Source: Chryseobacterium artocarpi (GTDB lineage Bacteria; Bacteroidota; Bacteroidia; Flavobacteriales; Weeksellaceae). From it: a stretch of DNA of 64,000 bases. How positions within the stretch are numbered: the stretch's first letter is position 1; each line of letters begins with the position of its first letter. The translations under genes and the position numbers were made by a program. A model generated the notes under the pieces. That model worked only from the letters and a program-made list of their open reading frames with translations. It did not search any database and had not been told where the DNA came from. Of the stretch, positions 46,850 through 56,518 are shown in pieces. The stretch covers positions 1-64,000 of the forward strand of contig NZ_MAYH01000012.1 of the NCBI RefSeq assembly GCF_001684975.1, written 5' to 3'.

Positions 46850-48544
46850 ATGAATTTATTTACGGAAACCAATTTAAGTCCTGATATTCTTAAGGCAATT
46901 GGCGAACTGGGTTACGAAAGCCCAACAGAAATCCAAAAACAGACTATCCCTTTTATTCTTTCAGATATTCGCGACTTGATCGCACTTGCGCAGACAGGGA
47001 CAGGCAAAACAGCAGCGTTTTCGCTTCCGATTTTGGATATGATTGACGATACGAGTCGCAAAATCCAATTATTGGTGCTTTGTCCGACACGGGAATTATG
47101 TCTTCAGATTTCTAAAGACATAAAGAATTACTCTAAATACATGGACATCAAAACTACTGCGGTTTATGGTGGAAGTAGCATTGTAGAGCAAATGAGATCT
47201 TTAAAAGAGAAACCACAGATTATTGTGGGAACTCCAGGTAGAGTGATCGACCTTATCAACAGAAAAGCGTTAGATTTTTCTGCTATTCATTGGTTAGTAT
47301 TAGACGAAGCTGATGAAATGCTTTCAATGGGATTCAAAGACGAATTGGAAACCATTCTAAGCGAAACTCCGGAAACTAAACAAACTTTCTTATTCTCGGC
47401 TACGATGAATAAAGAAGTGGAAAGAATTTCCAAAAATTACCTTACAAAACCACACCGTATTTCAGTAGGTTCTATCAACGAAGTGAAGAAGAACATTACG
47501 CACGAATATTATGTGGTAGGGTACCGTCAGAAAAAAGAAGCATTAAAAAGATTAATTGATGCTAACCCGAATCAGTATTCCATCATTTTCTGTAGAACAA
47601 GAATGGAAACTCAGGAGGTTGCAGATTTCTTAATGCAAAACGGTTATGCAGCTGACGCTCTTCACGGAGACCTTTCGCAGGCACAAAGAGATACGGTAAT
47701 GAAGAAATTCAGATTGAAAAACATCGATATTCTTGTAGCTACAGACGTTGCAGCAAGAGGATTAGATGTAAACTCTCTGACTCACGTTATTCACTTCTCT
47801 TTACCTGATGATCCTGAAGTATTCGTTCACAGAAGTGGAAGAACAGGTAGAGCAGGAAAAGATGGTATTTCTATGGCTTTAATTAAGCCTGAAGAAAGCA
47901 GAAAACTGAAGCAAATCAAATCTGCTACTAAAATTGAAATTAACGAAAGATTTATTCCTACAGGAGATCAGATTATCAAAGCTCAGGTAGGTGGTGTTTT
48001 CGAAAAATTATTTACGGAGCACGAAGATCTTTTCGAATTTGATGATAGCTTAATCCCAGATCTAAGCAACTTTACAAAAGAAGAATTGGTACACCAGTTG
48101 TTACAGTTCCAATTGAAAGATCTTGCTTTATATTACAAAGACAAACACGATCTTGCTGAGCAGAAACTAAGCAGCAGAGATGATGATTACTCAAGAAGAG
48201 ACCGTGGACGTGATAGAGATAGAGACAGAGGTCGCGACAGAGACAGAGATCGTGGTAGAGACAGAGATCGTGGTGGGAAGCCAAGAAGAAAAGATGAAAA
48301 CATGGTTAGATTCTTCTTCAACTTGGGTAAAAAAGACCACTTGAAAAAGCTTGATGTATTAGATATTATCAATAAGGCTACAGCTGGTGGAAAGACCAAG
48401 AAAAGAGCTGAAATCGGAGATATCGAAATTCTGGAGAAATTCTCTTTCTTCGAAGTTGAGAAATCATTCAAAGATAATGTTTTAAGTAACATTCAATCGA
48501 TGAAATTCAAAGGAAAGGACATGAGAGCTGAAGTAGCTAATTAA
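46850..48544 (+). CDS. DEAD-box RNA helicase (DeaD/CsdA-like)
   Basis: This 564-aa ATP-dependent RNA helicase shows a Q motif region (GYESPTEIQKQTIP), Walker [21 protein letters not shown] in VLDEADEMLSMGF, SAT in FLFSATM, and [11 protein letters not shown] low-complexity linker of alternating Arg-Asp and Arg-Gly (about residues 451-476) connects to a C-terminal RNA-binding domain of about 80 residues (DbpA-like). This layout suits a ribosome-assembly or cold-shock helicase. Confidence 0.94.
   Translation: MNLFTETNLSPDILKAIGELGYESPTEIQKQTIPFILSDIRDLIALAQTGTGKTAAFSLPILDMIDDTSRKIQLLVLCPTRELCLQISKDIKNYSKYMDIKTTAVYGGSSIVEQMRSLKEKPQIIVGTPGRVIDLINRKALDFSAIHWLVLDEADEMLSMGFKDELETILSETPETKQTFLFSATMNKEVERISKNYLTKPHRISVGSINEVKKNITHEYYVVGYRQKKEALKRLIDANPNQYSIIFCRTRMETQEVADFLMQNGYAADALHGDLSQAQRDTVMKKFRLKNIDILVATDVAARGLDVNSLTHVIHFSLPDDPEVFVHRSGRTGRAGKDGISMALIKPEESRKLKQIKSATKIEINERFIPTGDQIIKAQVGGVFEKLFTEHEDLFEFDDSLIPDLSNFTKEELVHQLLQFQLKDLALYYKDKHDLAEQKLSSRDDDYSRRDRGRDRDRDRGRDRDRDRGRDRDRGGKPRRKDENMVRFFFNLGKKDHLKKLDVLDIINKATAGGKTKKRAEIGDIEILEKFSFFEVEKSFKDNVLSNIQSMKFKGKDMRAEVAN
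48201..48276 (+). repeat. In-frame RD/RG-coding short tandem repeats in the helicase
   Basis: Repeated GACAGAGATCGTGGT-like 6- to 12-bp words encode alternating RD and RG. Copy number can be expected to vary by slippage without breaking frame. Confidence 0.7.
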
Positions 48545-48564
48545 GTCACTTTTTTATACCATAC

Positions 48565-48590
48565 AAAACCGGCAGTAATGTCGGTTTTTT
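48565..48590 (+). terminator. Terminator after helicase gene
   Basis: AACCGGCA-GTAA-TGTCGGTT (8 bp with one G-U pair) followed by TTTT. Confidence 0.75.
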
Positions 48591-48697
48591 TATTTGATTA
48601 TCAGTAGATAAGCGAATGTTAACAAAACTTAATGTCATATAGTTTCATGGGCAATCCTTTTTTAAGAAATTTGCACACGAATTATAAATACTAAAAA

Positions 48698-49336
48698 ATG
48701 GGAATTGGTAATATTTTCCACGCTTTTCAACCAAAAGATAAAATCTTCTTTGTACTTTTTGAAAAGGTAACTGAAAACCTAGTTGCAATGTCTGAAGAAT
48801 TCAACGCAGGAATTAAAGATTTCGATCTTAATGACGATTCAATGTTGAAAAAAATGAGTGATTTCGAGCATAAAAATGACGAGCTTACTCATGAGATCTT
48901 CGTAGAACTGGGAAAAAACTTCATCACTCCTTTTGACCGTGAAGATATTCACACATTAGCAACCGGATTGGATGATATCGCAGATTATATCTACGCTTCT
49001 ACAAAATATATCTTCCTATACAAATCTCCGGAGATGAAAGCTTATTCAGATTTCTCTCTATTGATTCACAAAGCATGTCTTGAAATTCAGAATGCAATGA
49101 AAAACCTTAAAGGATTCAAGAACATGGAACAGGTGAAAGAAGCTTGTATTAAAGTAAACTCTATTGAAAATATTGCAGATGACCTGCTTTCTAATTCAAT
49201 GGTTGAGTTATTTGAAACTAACGATGCTATCAACATCATTAAGGTTTCATCTGTATTGAACTATCTTGAAATCGTAACTGATAAAGCAGAAGATGTTGCC
49301 AATACAATTGAGAACATCATGATTAAATACGCCTAA
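48698..49336 (+). CDS. DUF47/PhoU-like phosphate transport regulator
   Basis: This 212-aa all-alpha protein belongs to the DUF47 (PhoU_div) family: acidic and basic helices including FEHKNDELTHEIFVELGK and FITPFDREDIHTLATGLDDIADYI, the family core with E/D metal-binding residues. It is typically encoded next to Pit transporters and modulates them. The pit gene follows after 23 bp, so they form an operon. Confidence 0.93.
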   Translation: MGIGNIFHAFQPKDKIFFVLFEKVTENLVAMSEEFNAGIKDFDLNDDSMLKKMSDFEHKNDELTHEIFVELGKNFITPFDREDIHTLATGLDDIADYIYASTKYIFLYKSPEMKAYSDFSLLIHKACLEIQNAMKNLKGFKNMEQVKEACIKVNSIENIADDLLSNSMVELFETNDAINIIKVSSVLNYLEIVTDKAEDVANTIENIMIKYA

Positions 49337-49359
49337 AAGATAACAATACATAGCAAAAA

Positions 49360-50502
49360 ATGGAATTTCCGATTTTACTTGTAGTTATTATTGCGTTGGC
49401 GTTGATCTTTGATTATATCAATGGTTTTCATGATGCTGCCAACTCGATTGCAACTATCGTATCTACAAAAGTTTTAACTCCATTCCAGGCTGTACTTTGG
49501 GCAGCACTTTGGAATTTTGCGGCTTTCTTTATTGCTGCTTATATTATTGGAGAATTCAAAATTGGTAATACAATTGCCAAAACAGTTAATGAGAATTTTA
49601 TCACACTCGAAGTTATATTTTCCGGTCTTGTGGCAGCTATTGCCTGGAACCTTTTAACATGGTGGTTCGGAATCCCTTCCTCTTCATCACACACGTTGAT
49701 CGGTGGTTTCTTAGGAGCAGCTCTTATGCATGCCTTTATGATGGATTATCATGATGTGGCAGCAGCTCAGCCAGGATTAGGTTTCTGGGATACAGCGAAA
49801 GAAGCTTTAAGCCAGGTAACTCATCAGAGTGTTGTAAAGTTTGATAAAGTAATTCCTATCTTCCTGTTCATTTTCATGGCTCCGATTATAGGGATGATTA
49901 TCTCAATCATTATCACGTTGATTATTGTTCACCTTTATAAAAAATCAAACCCTCACAAGGCAGATAAATCTTTCAAAAGATTACAGTTGGCTTCATCAGC
50001 ATTGTTCAGTTTAGGACACGGCTTGAATGATGCTCAGAAAGTAATGGGGATCATTGGTGCTGCGGTAATTTATTATCACGTTAATATGCTTCAGGATGTA
50101 CAGTATCTGGAAATTCCTTCTGCAGAGCGTTTTGATTATTTTGCACAGCATTATATCTGGGTTCCTTTGGTTTCATTTATCGCAATTGCTTTAGGAACAA
50201 TGAGTGGTGGTTGGAAGATCATTAAAACAATGGGAACAAAGATCACTAAGGTAACTTCATTAGAAGGTGTAAGTGCAGAAACTGCAGGAGCAATTACCTT
50301 ATTTATTACAGACCACTTCGGTATTCCTGTATCTACAACACACACCATTACAGGTTCTATCATCGGGGTAGGTTTAACGAAAAGAATTTCAGCAGTAAGA
50401 TGGGGTATTACAGTAAGCTTACTTTGGGCTTGGGTATTAACTATTCCTATTTCAGCTCTTGTAGCAGGAATCACATATCTTATTGTAACTTTCCTTTCCT
50501 AA
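49360..50502 (+). CDS. Inorganic phosphate transporter, Pit family
   Basis: This 380-aa inner-membrane low-affinity phosphate carrier has about ten helices. The duplicated signature is seen as NGFHDAANSIATIVST in the N-terminal half and GHGLNDAQKVMG in the C-terminal half, together with two SSSHTLIGG / VSTTHTITGS motifs. It is the second gene of the DUF47-pit operon and ends at a terminator. Confidence 0.95.
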   Translation: MEFPILLVVIIALALIFDYINGFHDAANSIATIVSTKVLTPFQAVLWAALWNFAAFFIAAYIIGEFKIGNTIAKTVNENFITLEVIFSGLVAAIAWNLLTWWFGIPSSSSHTLIGGFLGAALMHAFMMDYHDVAAAQPGLGFWDTAKEALSQVTHQSVVKFDKVIPIFLFIFMAPIIGMIISIIITLIIVHLYKKSNPHKADKSFKRLQLASSALFSLGHGLNDAQKVMGIIGAAVIYYHVNMLQDVQYLEIPSAERFDYFAQHYIWVPLVSFIAIALGTMSGGWKIIKTMGTKITKVTSLEGVSAETAGAITLFITDHFGIPVSTTHTITGSIIGVGLTKRISAVRWGITVSLLWAWVLTIPISALVAGITYLIVTFLS

Positions 50503-50526
50503 GATAAAAAATCACAATTATCATAT

Positions 50527-50556
50527 AAACTTTGTCCGTTTGGGCAAAGTTTTTTG
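50527..50556 (+). terminator. Terminator of DUF47-pit operon
   Basis: AAACTTTGTCC-GTTT-GGGCAAAGTTT, an 11-bp stem with one G-U pair, followed by TTTT. Confidence 0.88.
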
Positions 50557-50579
50557 TTTTATAAAGCCCCGAAAAATCG

Positions 50580-50587
50580 TATTTTTG
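50580..50587 (+). promoter_or_regulatory. Promoter -7 element of the polyprenyl synthetase gene
   Basis: TATTTTTG fits TAnnTTTG, 18 bp before the ATG. Confidence 0.55.
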
Positions 50588-50605
50588 TTCAAATTATAAG
50601 ATTTT

Positions 50606-51577
50606 ATGGAATTTTTAGACAGATACCAACAGATTGTTGCTGATGCCATTAATAAGTACACTTTTAAAGATAAACCTACGGAGTTATATGATCCGATGAA
50701 TTATATAATTTCCCATGGTGGAAAACGTCTTCGTCCCATTATGGTTCTGATGGCTTGTGATCTTTTCGGTGGAGATCTTAAACAGGCTATAAAGCCGGCT
50801 CTGGCAATTGAGTTTTTCCATAATTTCACCCTGATCCATGATGATATTATGGATGAAGCTCCTTTAAGAAGAAATAAACCTACTATTCATACTTTACACG
50901 GTATTAATGTTGGAATACTTTCAGGAGACGGATTAATGCTTAAAGCGTACAAGTTTTTTGAAGATCTTGAACCTGAAATTTTCAAAGCTTGTATCAGAAT
51001 TTTTACTCACACAGGACTTCTTTTATGCGAAGGGCAACAGTATGATATTAATTTTGAAACTCAGGAGAATGTGACTTTTGATGACTATATCAGAATGATC
51101 ACTTATAAAACCGGAGTATTAAGTGCTTCTTCTTTTGAGATCGGAGCATTGATTGCAAGAGCAGACTTTAAAGATGCAAAAGCAATTTTCAACTTTGGAA
51201 AACACATCGGAATTGCATTCCAGATTATGGATGATTATCTTGATGTATTCGGAGATCAGGCTCAGTTTGGGAAAAAACATGCTGGAGATATTTATGAAAA
51301 CAAGAAGACGGTTCTTTATTTGTTAGCAAGAGAACACGCTACAGATGAAGAAAGAAAAGAGCTTGACTACTGGTATTCTAAAAAGACAGATAATGTAGAT
51401 AAAATCTACGGTGTTGAAAAGATCTTCAGAAGAACAAAAGTAGATGAGAAAGCACTTCGTCTGATCGAAAAACATAACGAAATCGGTCAGAGCTATCTTC
51501 AGAAAATTGATATTCCAGACGAAAAGAAAAAGCCATTCATTGAACTGGCGAATTATTTGTTAAGAAGGGAAAGCTAA
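50606..51577 (+). CDS. Polyprenyl synthetase (trans-isoprenyl diphosphate synthase)
   Basis: This 323-aa enzyme elongates isoprenyl diphosphates. The first Asp-rich motif is in LIHDDIMDEAPLRR (DDxxD) and the second in IMDDYLDVFGD. GGKRLRP near residue 37 binds diphosphate. The bulky residues before the first motif (FFHNFTLIHDD) fit a medium- to long-chain enzyme, such as for menaquinone side chains, but product length cannot be fixed by eye. Confidence 0.93.
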   Translation: MEFLDRYQQIVADAINKYTFKDKPTELYDPMNYIISHGGKRLRPIMVLMACDLFGGDLKQAIKPALAIEFFHNFTLIHDDIMDEAPLRRNKPTIHTLHGINVGILSGDGLMLKAYKFFEDLEPEIFKACIRIFTHTGLLLCEGQQYDINFETQENVTFDDYIRMITYKTGVLSASSFEIGALIARADFKDAKAIFNFGKHIGIAFQIMDDYLDVFGDQAQFGKKHAGDIYENKKTVLYLLAREHATDEERKELDYWYSKKTDNVDKIYGVEKIFRRTKVDEKALRLIEKHNEIGQSYLQKIDIPDEKKKPFIELANYLLRRES

Positions 51578-51581
51578 ATAA

Positions 51582-51638
51582 GGTTACAGGTAATAGGACG
51601 TAGGTAACAGAATTGCCTGCAACCTATTACCTGCTACC
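51582..51638. repeat. Word-repeat hairpin in intergenic region
   Basis: The left arm GGTTACAGGTAATAGG pairs with the right arm CCTATTACCTGCTACC; the loop repeats the same word (GTAGGTAACAG). No gene. Confidence 0.65.
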
Positions 51639-51651
51639 TAATATCTATATA

Positions 51652-52608
51652 ATGAAGTTCAGAACAGAAGTAAATATTCCAAAATCAGAGAAGAAAATTG
51701 AAATTGAAGATAGAATATTTTCAATTGGATCTTGCTTTGCCTCTGAAATGACTGAATTACTGAAAGATGGGCAACTTCAGACCTTAAACAATCCTTTTGG
51801 GACAATTTTCAACCCTTTTTCTATTAACAATGCTATAAAAAGGCTACACGATTCTTCGTTTTATATAGAAGATGAATTGATTATTTACAATGAAGAATAC
51901 ATTTCATTAGATCATCATACGAGCTTTGATACGAGATATATTCATCAAACGCTGGATAAGATCAATACCGCTATTGAAGAAGGAAATGCTTTTCTTCAGG
52001 AAGCAGATTGGATTATTATTACCTATGGTTCTTCATTTATCTATGAATTTACTCCCAAGAATAAACTCGTTGCGAACTGTCATAAAATTCCACAGAAGTT
52101 TTTCGAAAAACGATTACTTTCCCACCAAGAATTAACGGGTTCTATTTATAATACAATTCTTGAACTTAAAGATATCTGTAAAGAAGGTGTACAAATTTTG
52201 TTTTCAGTTTCTCCGGTAAGACATACCAAGGATGGAATGGTGGAAAATCAGTTGAGTAAATCCAAATTAATTACAGCAATACATGAGTCAATATCCATGT
52301 TTGAAGATTGTCATTACTTGCCGGTTTATGAGATTTTAATGGATGATTTGAGAGACTATCGTTTTTATAAAGAAGATATGATTCATCCAAGTACTCAGGC
52401 TGTCAATTATATATTTGATAAGTTTGGAGATTCTTATTTTTCAGAAGAAACTCAAAATTTTATTAAAGATAATTTTAAGATCATCAAAGCATTGGAGCAT
52501 AAAACAAACGATGTGAAAGATCCGAAGTTCATTGAATTTAGAGAGAAACTAGATCAAAGAATTGAAAGCCAGCGAAAAAAAGTAAAACATACAATATTTC
52601 CAAAATGA
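51652..52608 (+). CDS. GSCFA domain-containing protein
   Basis: This 318-aa protein carries the name-giving motif IGSCFASEM (about residue 22) and NPFGTIFNPFS. WIITYGSSFIYE and the late ILFSVSPVRHTKDG and MIHPSTQAVNYIF follow the SGNH-hydrolase-like block order, with catalytic-type Ser and a distal D/H in HPS. GSCFA proteins are uncharacterised putative esterases. The ATG used is 13 codons inside the longest frame, because the upstream part overlaps the hairpin. It overlaps the next gene by 4 bp (ATGA). Confidence 0.9.
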   Translation: MKFRTEVNIPKSEKKIEIEDRIFSIGSCFASEMTELLKDGQLQTLNNPFGTIFNPFSINNAIKRLHDSSFYIEDELIIYNEEYISLDHHTSFDTRYIHQTLDKINTAIEEGNAFLQEADWIIITYGSSFIYEFTPKNKLVANCHKIPQKFFEKRLLSHQELTGSIYNTILELKDICKEGVQILFSVSPVRHTKDGMVENQLSKSKLITAIHESISMFEDCHYLPVYEILMDDLRDYRFYKEDMIHPSTQAVNYIFDKFGDSYFSEETQNFIKDNFKIIKALEHKTNDVKDPKFIEFREKLDQRIESQRKKVKHTIFPK

Positions 52609-53132
52609 TTGATTTTACCCGAATTGATTATCTTAAAACAGGAAATGAAAGACAGAAAAGAGCCTACGAGGTTTTGACAAAATACAAAGTCTTAGAAAAA
52701 TTAAAACCATATTCACCCATTTTAGCAGGAACTATTCCTATTGAAATTGATGTTGAAGGAAGTGATCTTGATATTATTTGTGAAGTTGATCTAAGGTTTG
52801 AAGAAGATTTCTTGGATGATATAGCACTCTTTAGATTGATACCGGAGGATATAGAGGTTCAAGTAGAAAATATTGTTGTAAACGGAGAAAATAGCATCAC
52901 TCTGAATTTTGTGCTGGAAGATTTTCCGATTGAAATTTTCGGACAGAATAAGCCCACTACTCAGCAGAATGCTTATCTTCATATGATTGCTGAACATAAA
53001 ATATTACAGGAAAAAGGAGACGAATTTAAACATAAAATAATAGAACTTAAAAAGCAGGGAATTAAAACTGAACCGGCATTTGGAATGCTGATGAACTTTG
53101 AAAACCCTTACGAAGATCTGTTAAAATTATAG
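52605..53132 (+). CDS. DUF4269 domain-containing protein
   Basis: This 175-aa protein matches DUF4269: YLKTGNERQKRAYEVL, LAGTIPIEIDVEGSDLDIICEV and FPIEIFGQNKPTTQQNAYLHM. The GSDLDI segment resembles nucleotidyltransferase active sites (GS...DxD), suggesting a distant relation; that is inference. It overlaps the GSCFA gene, and tatD follows after 3 bp, so the three form an operon. Confidence 0.88.
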   Translation: MIDFTRIDYLKTGNERQKRAYEVLTKYKVLEKLKPYSPILAGTIPIEIDVEGSDLDIICEVDLRFEEDFLDDIALFRLIPEDIEVQVENIVVNGENSITLNFVLEDFPIEIFGQNKPTTQQNAYLHMIAEHKILQEKGDEFKHKIIELKKQGIKTEPAFGMLMNFENPYEDLLKL

Positions 53133-53135
53133 AAA

Positions 53136-53900
53136 ATGATTGATACACATACCCATTTATACGCAGAAGAATTTGATGAAGACAGAAGCGAAGCCATTCA
53201 AAGAGCTTTAGACAAAGGAATTTCAGAATTTTATCTTCCCGCGATTGATTCAGAATCTCATGTAAAAATGTTGAACTTGGAAACAGAATATCCGGGACAG
53301 ATTTTTTCAATGATGGGGCTTCATCCTTGCTATGTAAAACCTGAATCCTGGGAAAATGAATTAGAAATTGTAAAGAATTATCTTGACGACAGACATTTTC
53401 CAGCAATAGGAGAGATCGGAATTGATCTGTATTGGGATAAAACAACACTAGATATTCAGGTAAAAGCTTTTGAACAGCAGATTGATTGGGCAATTGAAAA
53501 AGACCTTCCGATTGTGATCCATACGAGAGAAAGCTTTGAGGAAACATTTGAAGTTCTGGAAAGAAAAAAACATCCAAAATTAAGAGGAATTTTTCATTGT
53601 TTTTCAGGAAATCTTGAGCAGGCTCAGCATGCTATTGATCTTAATTTTATTCTAGGAATCGGAGGAGTAGTAACCTTTAAAAATGGGAAAATTGATCAGT
53701 TTTTAAAAGAAGTTCCGCTAGATAAAATAGTATTGGAAACCGATTCTCCTTACCTTGCTCCGGTTCCCTACAGGGGAAAAAGAAACGAAAGTTCTTACCT
53801 GGATCTTGTAGCCGGAAAGCTGGTAGATATCTATGGAAAAGATTTTACGGAGATCGATAGAATTACTACGGAGAATGCAAAGAAACTTTTTGTTGTCTAA
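53136..53900 (+). CDS. tatD: TatD family metal-dependent hydrolase
   Basis: This 254-aa TIM-barrel hydrolase has the N-terminal metal motif DTHTHLY, GEIGIDLYWD (metal Glu), VIHTRES, FHCFSG and ETDSPYLAP (metal Asp). TatD-type enzymes act as 3'-5' DNA/RNA exonucleases or D-aminoacyl hydrolases. It sits in a tight cluster between DUF4269 and an acyltransferase gene (8-bp gap). Confidence 0.95.
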   Translation: MIDTHTHLYAEEFDEDRSEAIQRALDKGISEFYLPAIDSESHVKMLNLETEYPGQIFSMMGLHPCYVKPESWENELEIVKNYLDDRHFPAIGEIGIDLYWDKTTLDIQVKAFEQQIDWAIEKDLPIVIHTRESFEETFEVLERKKHPKLRGIFHCFSGNLEQAQHAIDLNFILGIGGVVTFKNGKIDQFLKEVPLDKIVLETDSPYLAPVPYRGKRNESSYLDLVAGKLVDIYGKDFTEIDRITTENAKKLFVV

Positions 53901-53908
53901 CAAATAAT

Positions 53909-54973
53909 ATGAAAAGGCTGCCTAATATTACTTCACTGAGGTTTTTCCTTGCTTTACTGGTTGTAATTTTTCATATTCCACAGTTCTTTGACAATAGAGG
54001 TTTACCTACTTTTTATGAGTTACCTCTGTTTGATAAAGGACGTGAAGCCGTATATATGTTTTTTTCTTTAAGCGGATTTCTTATTATAAGACAGTTGTTT
54101 GAAGAGAAAATGATCACAGGTAAAATAAATTTAAGGAATTTTTATATAAGAAGAATCCTCAGAATTTTTCCATTGTATTATCTGGTAGCCATTATAGGAT
54201 TACTATACTATAATGTCATTCTTCCGAAAATGGGGTTTGATTTTACAAGTAACTACAATCTATGGGAAGGAATTGCTCTTCTCTTTACTTTCTTCCCTAA
54301 TATTCTTTCTGCTTCTGAGCCGGGAGGAATTCTTGAAATACTTTGGTCTATAGGAATAGAGGAACAGTTTTACCTTCTGATTGCTCCACTTATTTTGTTT
54401 ATTTCTTTAAAAAATATCAAAGCATTCTTACTTATTTTTACCATTCTATTTATAGGGATATATCATATGCCCGGTTTTGAATTTTTAGATGAATATAGAA
54501 TGATGTTCTTCTATTTTTCGTTTGCCGGATGGTGTTCTTTACTAAAGTTTAAACCCAATAAATATTTAGGGATTCTTCAGATTGTAAGTGGTACACTATT
54601 GTTGGTTTATTTTACAACAAACCTTTTTATCAGTAATATGTCTGAATTTCAATATAGAGTATTCAGTACAATCTTATTCGGTTTTTTCCTTATTTTCTTT
54701 ACGCAAAAAAAGATCAGTTTTTTTGAAAATAAAAAACTGATCTATCTTGGAAAAATTTCTTACGGAATATATATGTATCATACCATTGTAATGCAGCCCG
54801 TAGGGTTTATCTTACTTAAACTAGTGGCTAAATACAATATAAATGACTATATAGTCATTGTTTCAAGTTATCTTGCAATCCCACTGATCACAATATTTGT
54901 GGCTCATTTCTCATATCAATATTATGAAAAAAGGTTTCTTAATTTGAAACGTAGATACAGAAATATATCTTAA
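53909..54973 (+). CDS. Acyltransferase family 3 membrane protein
   Basis: This 354-aa integral membrane protein of the OafA/NodX type has an N-terminal SLRFFLALLVVIFHIPQ (catalytic-type His in the first helix), an FFSLSGFLI loop, and IRRILRIFPLYYLVA. About ten helices cover the length. Such proteins O-acylate cell-surface sugars. It ends 8 bp before the convergent helicase gene. Confidence 0.92.
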   Translation: MKRLPNITSLRFFLALLVVIFHIPQFFDNRGLPTFYELPLFDKGREAVYMFFSLSGFLIIRQLFEEKMITGKINLRNFYIRRILRIFPLYYLVAIIGLLYYNVILPKMGFDFTSNYNLWEGIALLFTFFPNILSASEPGGILEILWSIGIEEQFYLLIAPLILFISLKNIKAFLLIFTILFIGIYHMPGFEFLDEYRMMFFYFSFAGWCSLLKFKPNKYLGILQIVSGTLLLVYFTTNLFISNMSEFQYRVFSTILFGFFLIFFTQKKISFFENKKLIYLGKISYGIYMYHTIVMQPVGFILLKLVAKYNINDYIVIVSSYLAIPLITIFVAHFSYQYYEKRFLNLKRRYRNIS

Positions 54974-54980
54974 TAAAATT

Positions 54981-56294
54981 TTATTTTTTTCTTGTGAAAT
55001 TCTTATTCTTAGGTTTCTTAAACCCGGTAGAAGGAGTTTCAGTAGGTTTTGGCTTCTTTTTGTTTCTGTTATTGTTAGGTCTAGAGTTATTACTAGGTCT
55101 TTGTGATCTTTCACCACCTGCAGCAACAGGCTTATTATTAGAATCTCTTTTTTGTGCAACCAAATCATCCGTATGGAAAGGGTGGTTCTTAATAACAGGG
55201 ATTTTCTTTCCGATAAGCTTTTCCGTATTCTTTAAATTTAAAAGATCAAGCCCGTCTACAAAAGAGATTGAAGTACCTTCTGCACCCGCTCTTCCTGTTC
55301 TTCCGATTCTGTGTACATAAGTTTCTGAAACATCAGACAATTCAAAATTGATAACGAACTTTAATTCATCAATATCAATTCCTCTCGCTGCAATGTCTGT
55401 AGCTACCAGAACCCTTGTTTTTCCTGATTTAAAATTATTCAGAGCATTCTGTCTTGCATTCTGAGATTTATTACCGTGAATTGCTTCTGCTGAGATCTCA
55501 TCTTTTTGAAGTTTTCTGGCAATCTTATCTGCCCCATGTTTGGTTCTTGCAAATACCAATACCGATTCTGAAATATCATTTTTCAGAATGTGAGATAACA
55601 AATTCAGTTTATTTTCCTTTTCTACAAAATAAACGGATTGTTTGATCGTATCAGCAGTAGAAGAAACTGGAGTAACTTCTACCTTTACCGGATTATTTAG
55701 TATAGAATTGGCAAGCTTCTGAATCTCCCCGGGCATAGTTGCAGAGAAGAATAAAGTCTGTCTTTTCTGTGGTAAAAGTTTAATGATTCTTTTTACATCA
55801 TGTACAAATCCCATATCAAGCATTCTGTCAGCCTCATCAAGAACAAATATTTCAAGATTTTTTAAGCTGATGATTCCTTGAGCAATGAAATCAAGCAGTC
55901 TTCCCGGTGTAGCTACCAGAATATCAACTCCTTTTTTCAAAGCAGCTTCCTGATTCCCTTGTTTTACCCCACCAAAGATCACAAGTTCTTTTAATGGAAG
56001 ATATTTACCATAAGCATGAATATTTTCCTCAATCTGGATTGCCAACTCTCTCGTTGGTGTAAGAATTAAGGCTTTAATATTCTTATTTGGAATTTTATTT
56101 TTAGATAGATTTTGTAAAATTGGAATGGCAAATGCCGCAGTTTTCCCTGTCCCTGTCTGTGCGCAGCCTAAAAAATCTCTGCCATTTAATATTTCAGGAA
56201 TTGATCTTTCCTGAATGGGGGTTGGAGCTGTATATCCCTGTTCCTGGATTGCCTTAGCAATAGGTTCTATTAAGTTTAAGTCTGTAAAATTCAA
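54981..56294 (-). CDS. DEAD-box RNA helicase (RhlE-like)
   Basis: This RNA helicase is about 437 aa: [13 protein letters not shown] (Q motif), [37 protein letters not shown] and [10 protein letters not shown]. The C-terminal tail is Asn/Lys/Pro-rich and basic, a likely RNA-binding extension. No ATG is available. The first in-frame codon of the long frame (TTG at 56354) lies inside a TACCTTTG promoter box, so the TTG at 56294 (first residues [11 protein letters not shown]) is the most plausible start. An ATT start three codons upstream cannot be excluded. Confidence 0.92.
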   Translation of the reverse strand: MNFTDLNLIEPIAKAIQEQGYTAPTPIQERSIPEILNGRDFLGCAQTGTGKTAAFAIPILQNLSKNKIPNKNIKALILTPTRELAIQIEENIHAYGKYLPLKELVIFGGVKQGNQEAALKKGVDILVATPGRLLDFIAQGIISLKNLEIFVLDEADRMLDMGFVHDVKRIIKLLPQKRQTLFFSATMPGEIQKLANSILNNPVKVEVTPVSSTADTIKQSVYFVEKENKLNLLSHILKNDISESVLVFARTKHGADKIARKLQKDEISAEAIHGNKSQNARQNALNNFKSGKTRVLVATDIAARGIDIDELKFVINFELSDVSETYVHRIGRTGRAGAEGTSISFVDGLDLLNLKNTEKLIGKKIPVIKNHPFHTDDLVAQKRDSNNKPVAAGGERSQRPSNNSRPNNNRNKKKPKPTETPSTGFKKPKNKNFTRKK

Positions 56295-56351
56295 ATGAAT
56301 TATTTTAAAATTTAAATAAAAATTCCTTCGGTTTGAAAGAATTACATTCTG

Positions 56352-56359
56352 CAAAGGTA
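56352..56359 (-). promoter_or_regulatory. Promoter -7 element of the rhlE-like gene
   Basis: TACCTTTG on the minus strand fits TAnnTTTG and rules out the most upstream TTG as start. Confidence 0.6.
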
Positions 56360-56466
56360 GGTTAAAATTTTAAGAGTTGTATTTCAAGGTTATATAACCT
56401 TTGCTTTACATCTATTTAGAAGGAATTATTGAAAATAGATGTTTAATTTATATATAACAAAAAAAT

Positions 56467-56492
56467 AAAGAGAAGCAATAAAGCCTCTCTTA
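56467..56492 (-). terminator. Terminator of the adk-obgE unit
   Basis: On the minus strand AAGAGAGGC-TTTATT-GCTTCTCTT is followed by TATTTTTTTG. Confidence 0.75.
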
Positions 56493-56518
56493 TTTTGTAT
56501 TTTATAACTTGAATCAAA

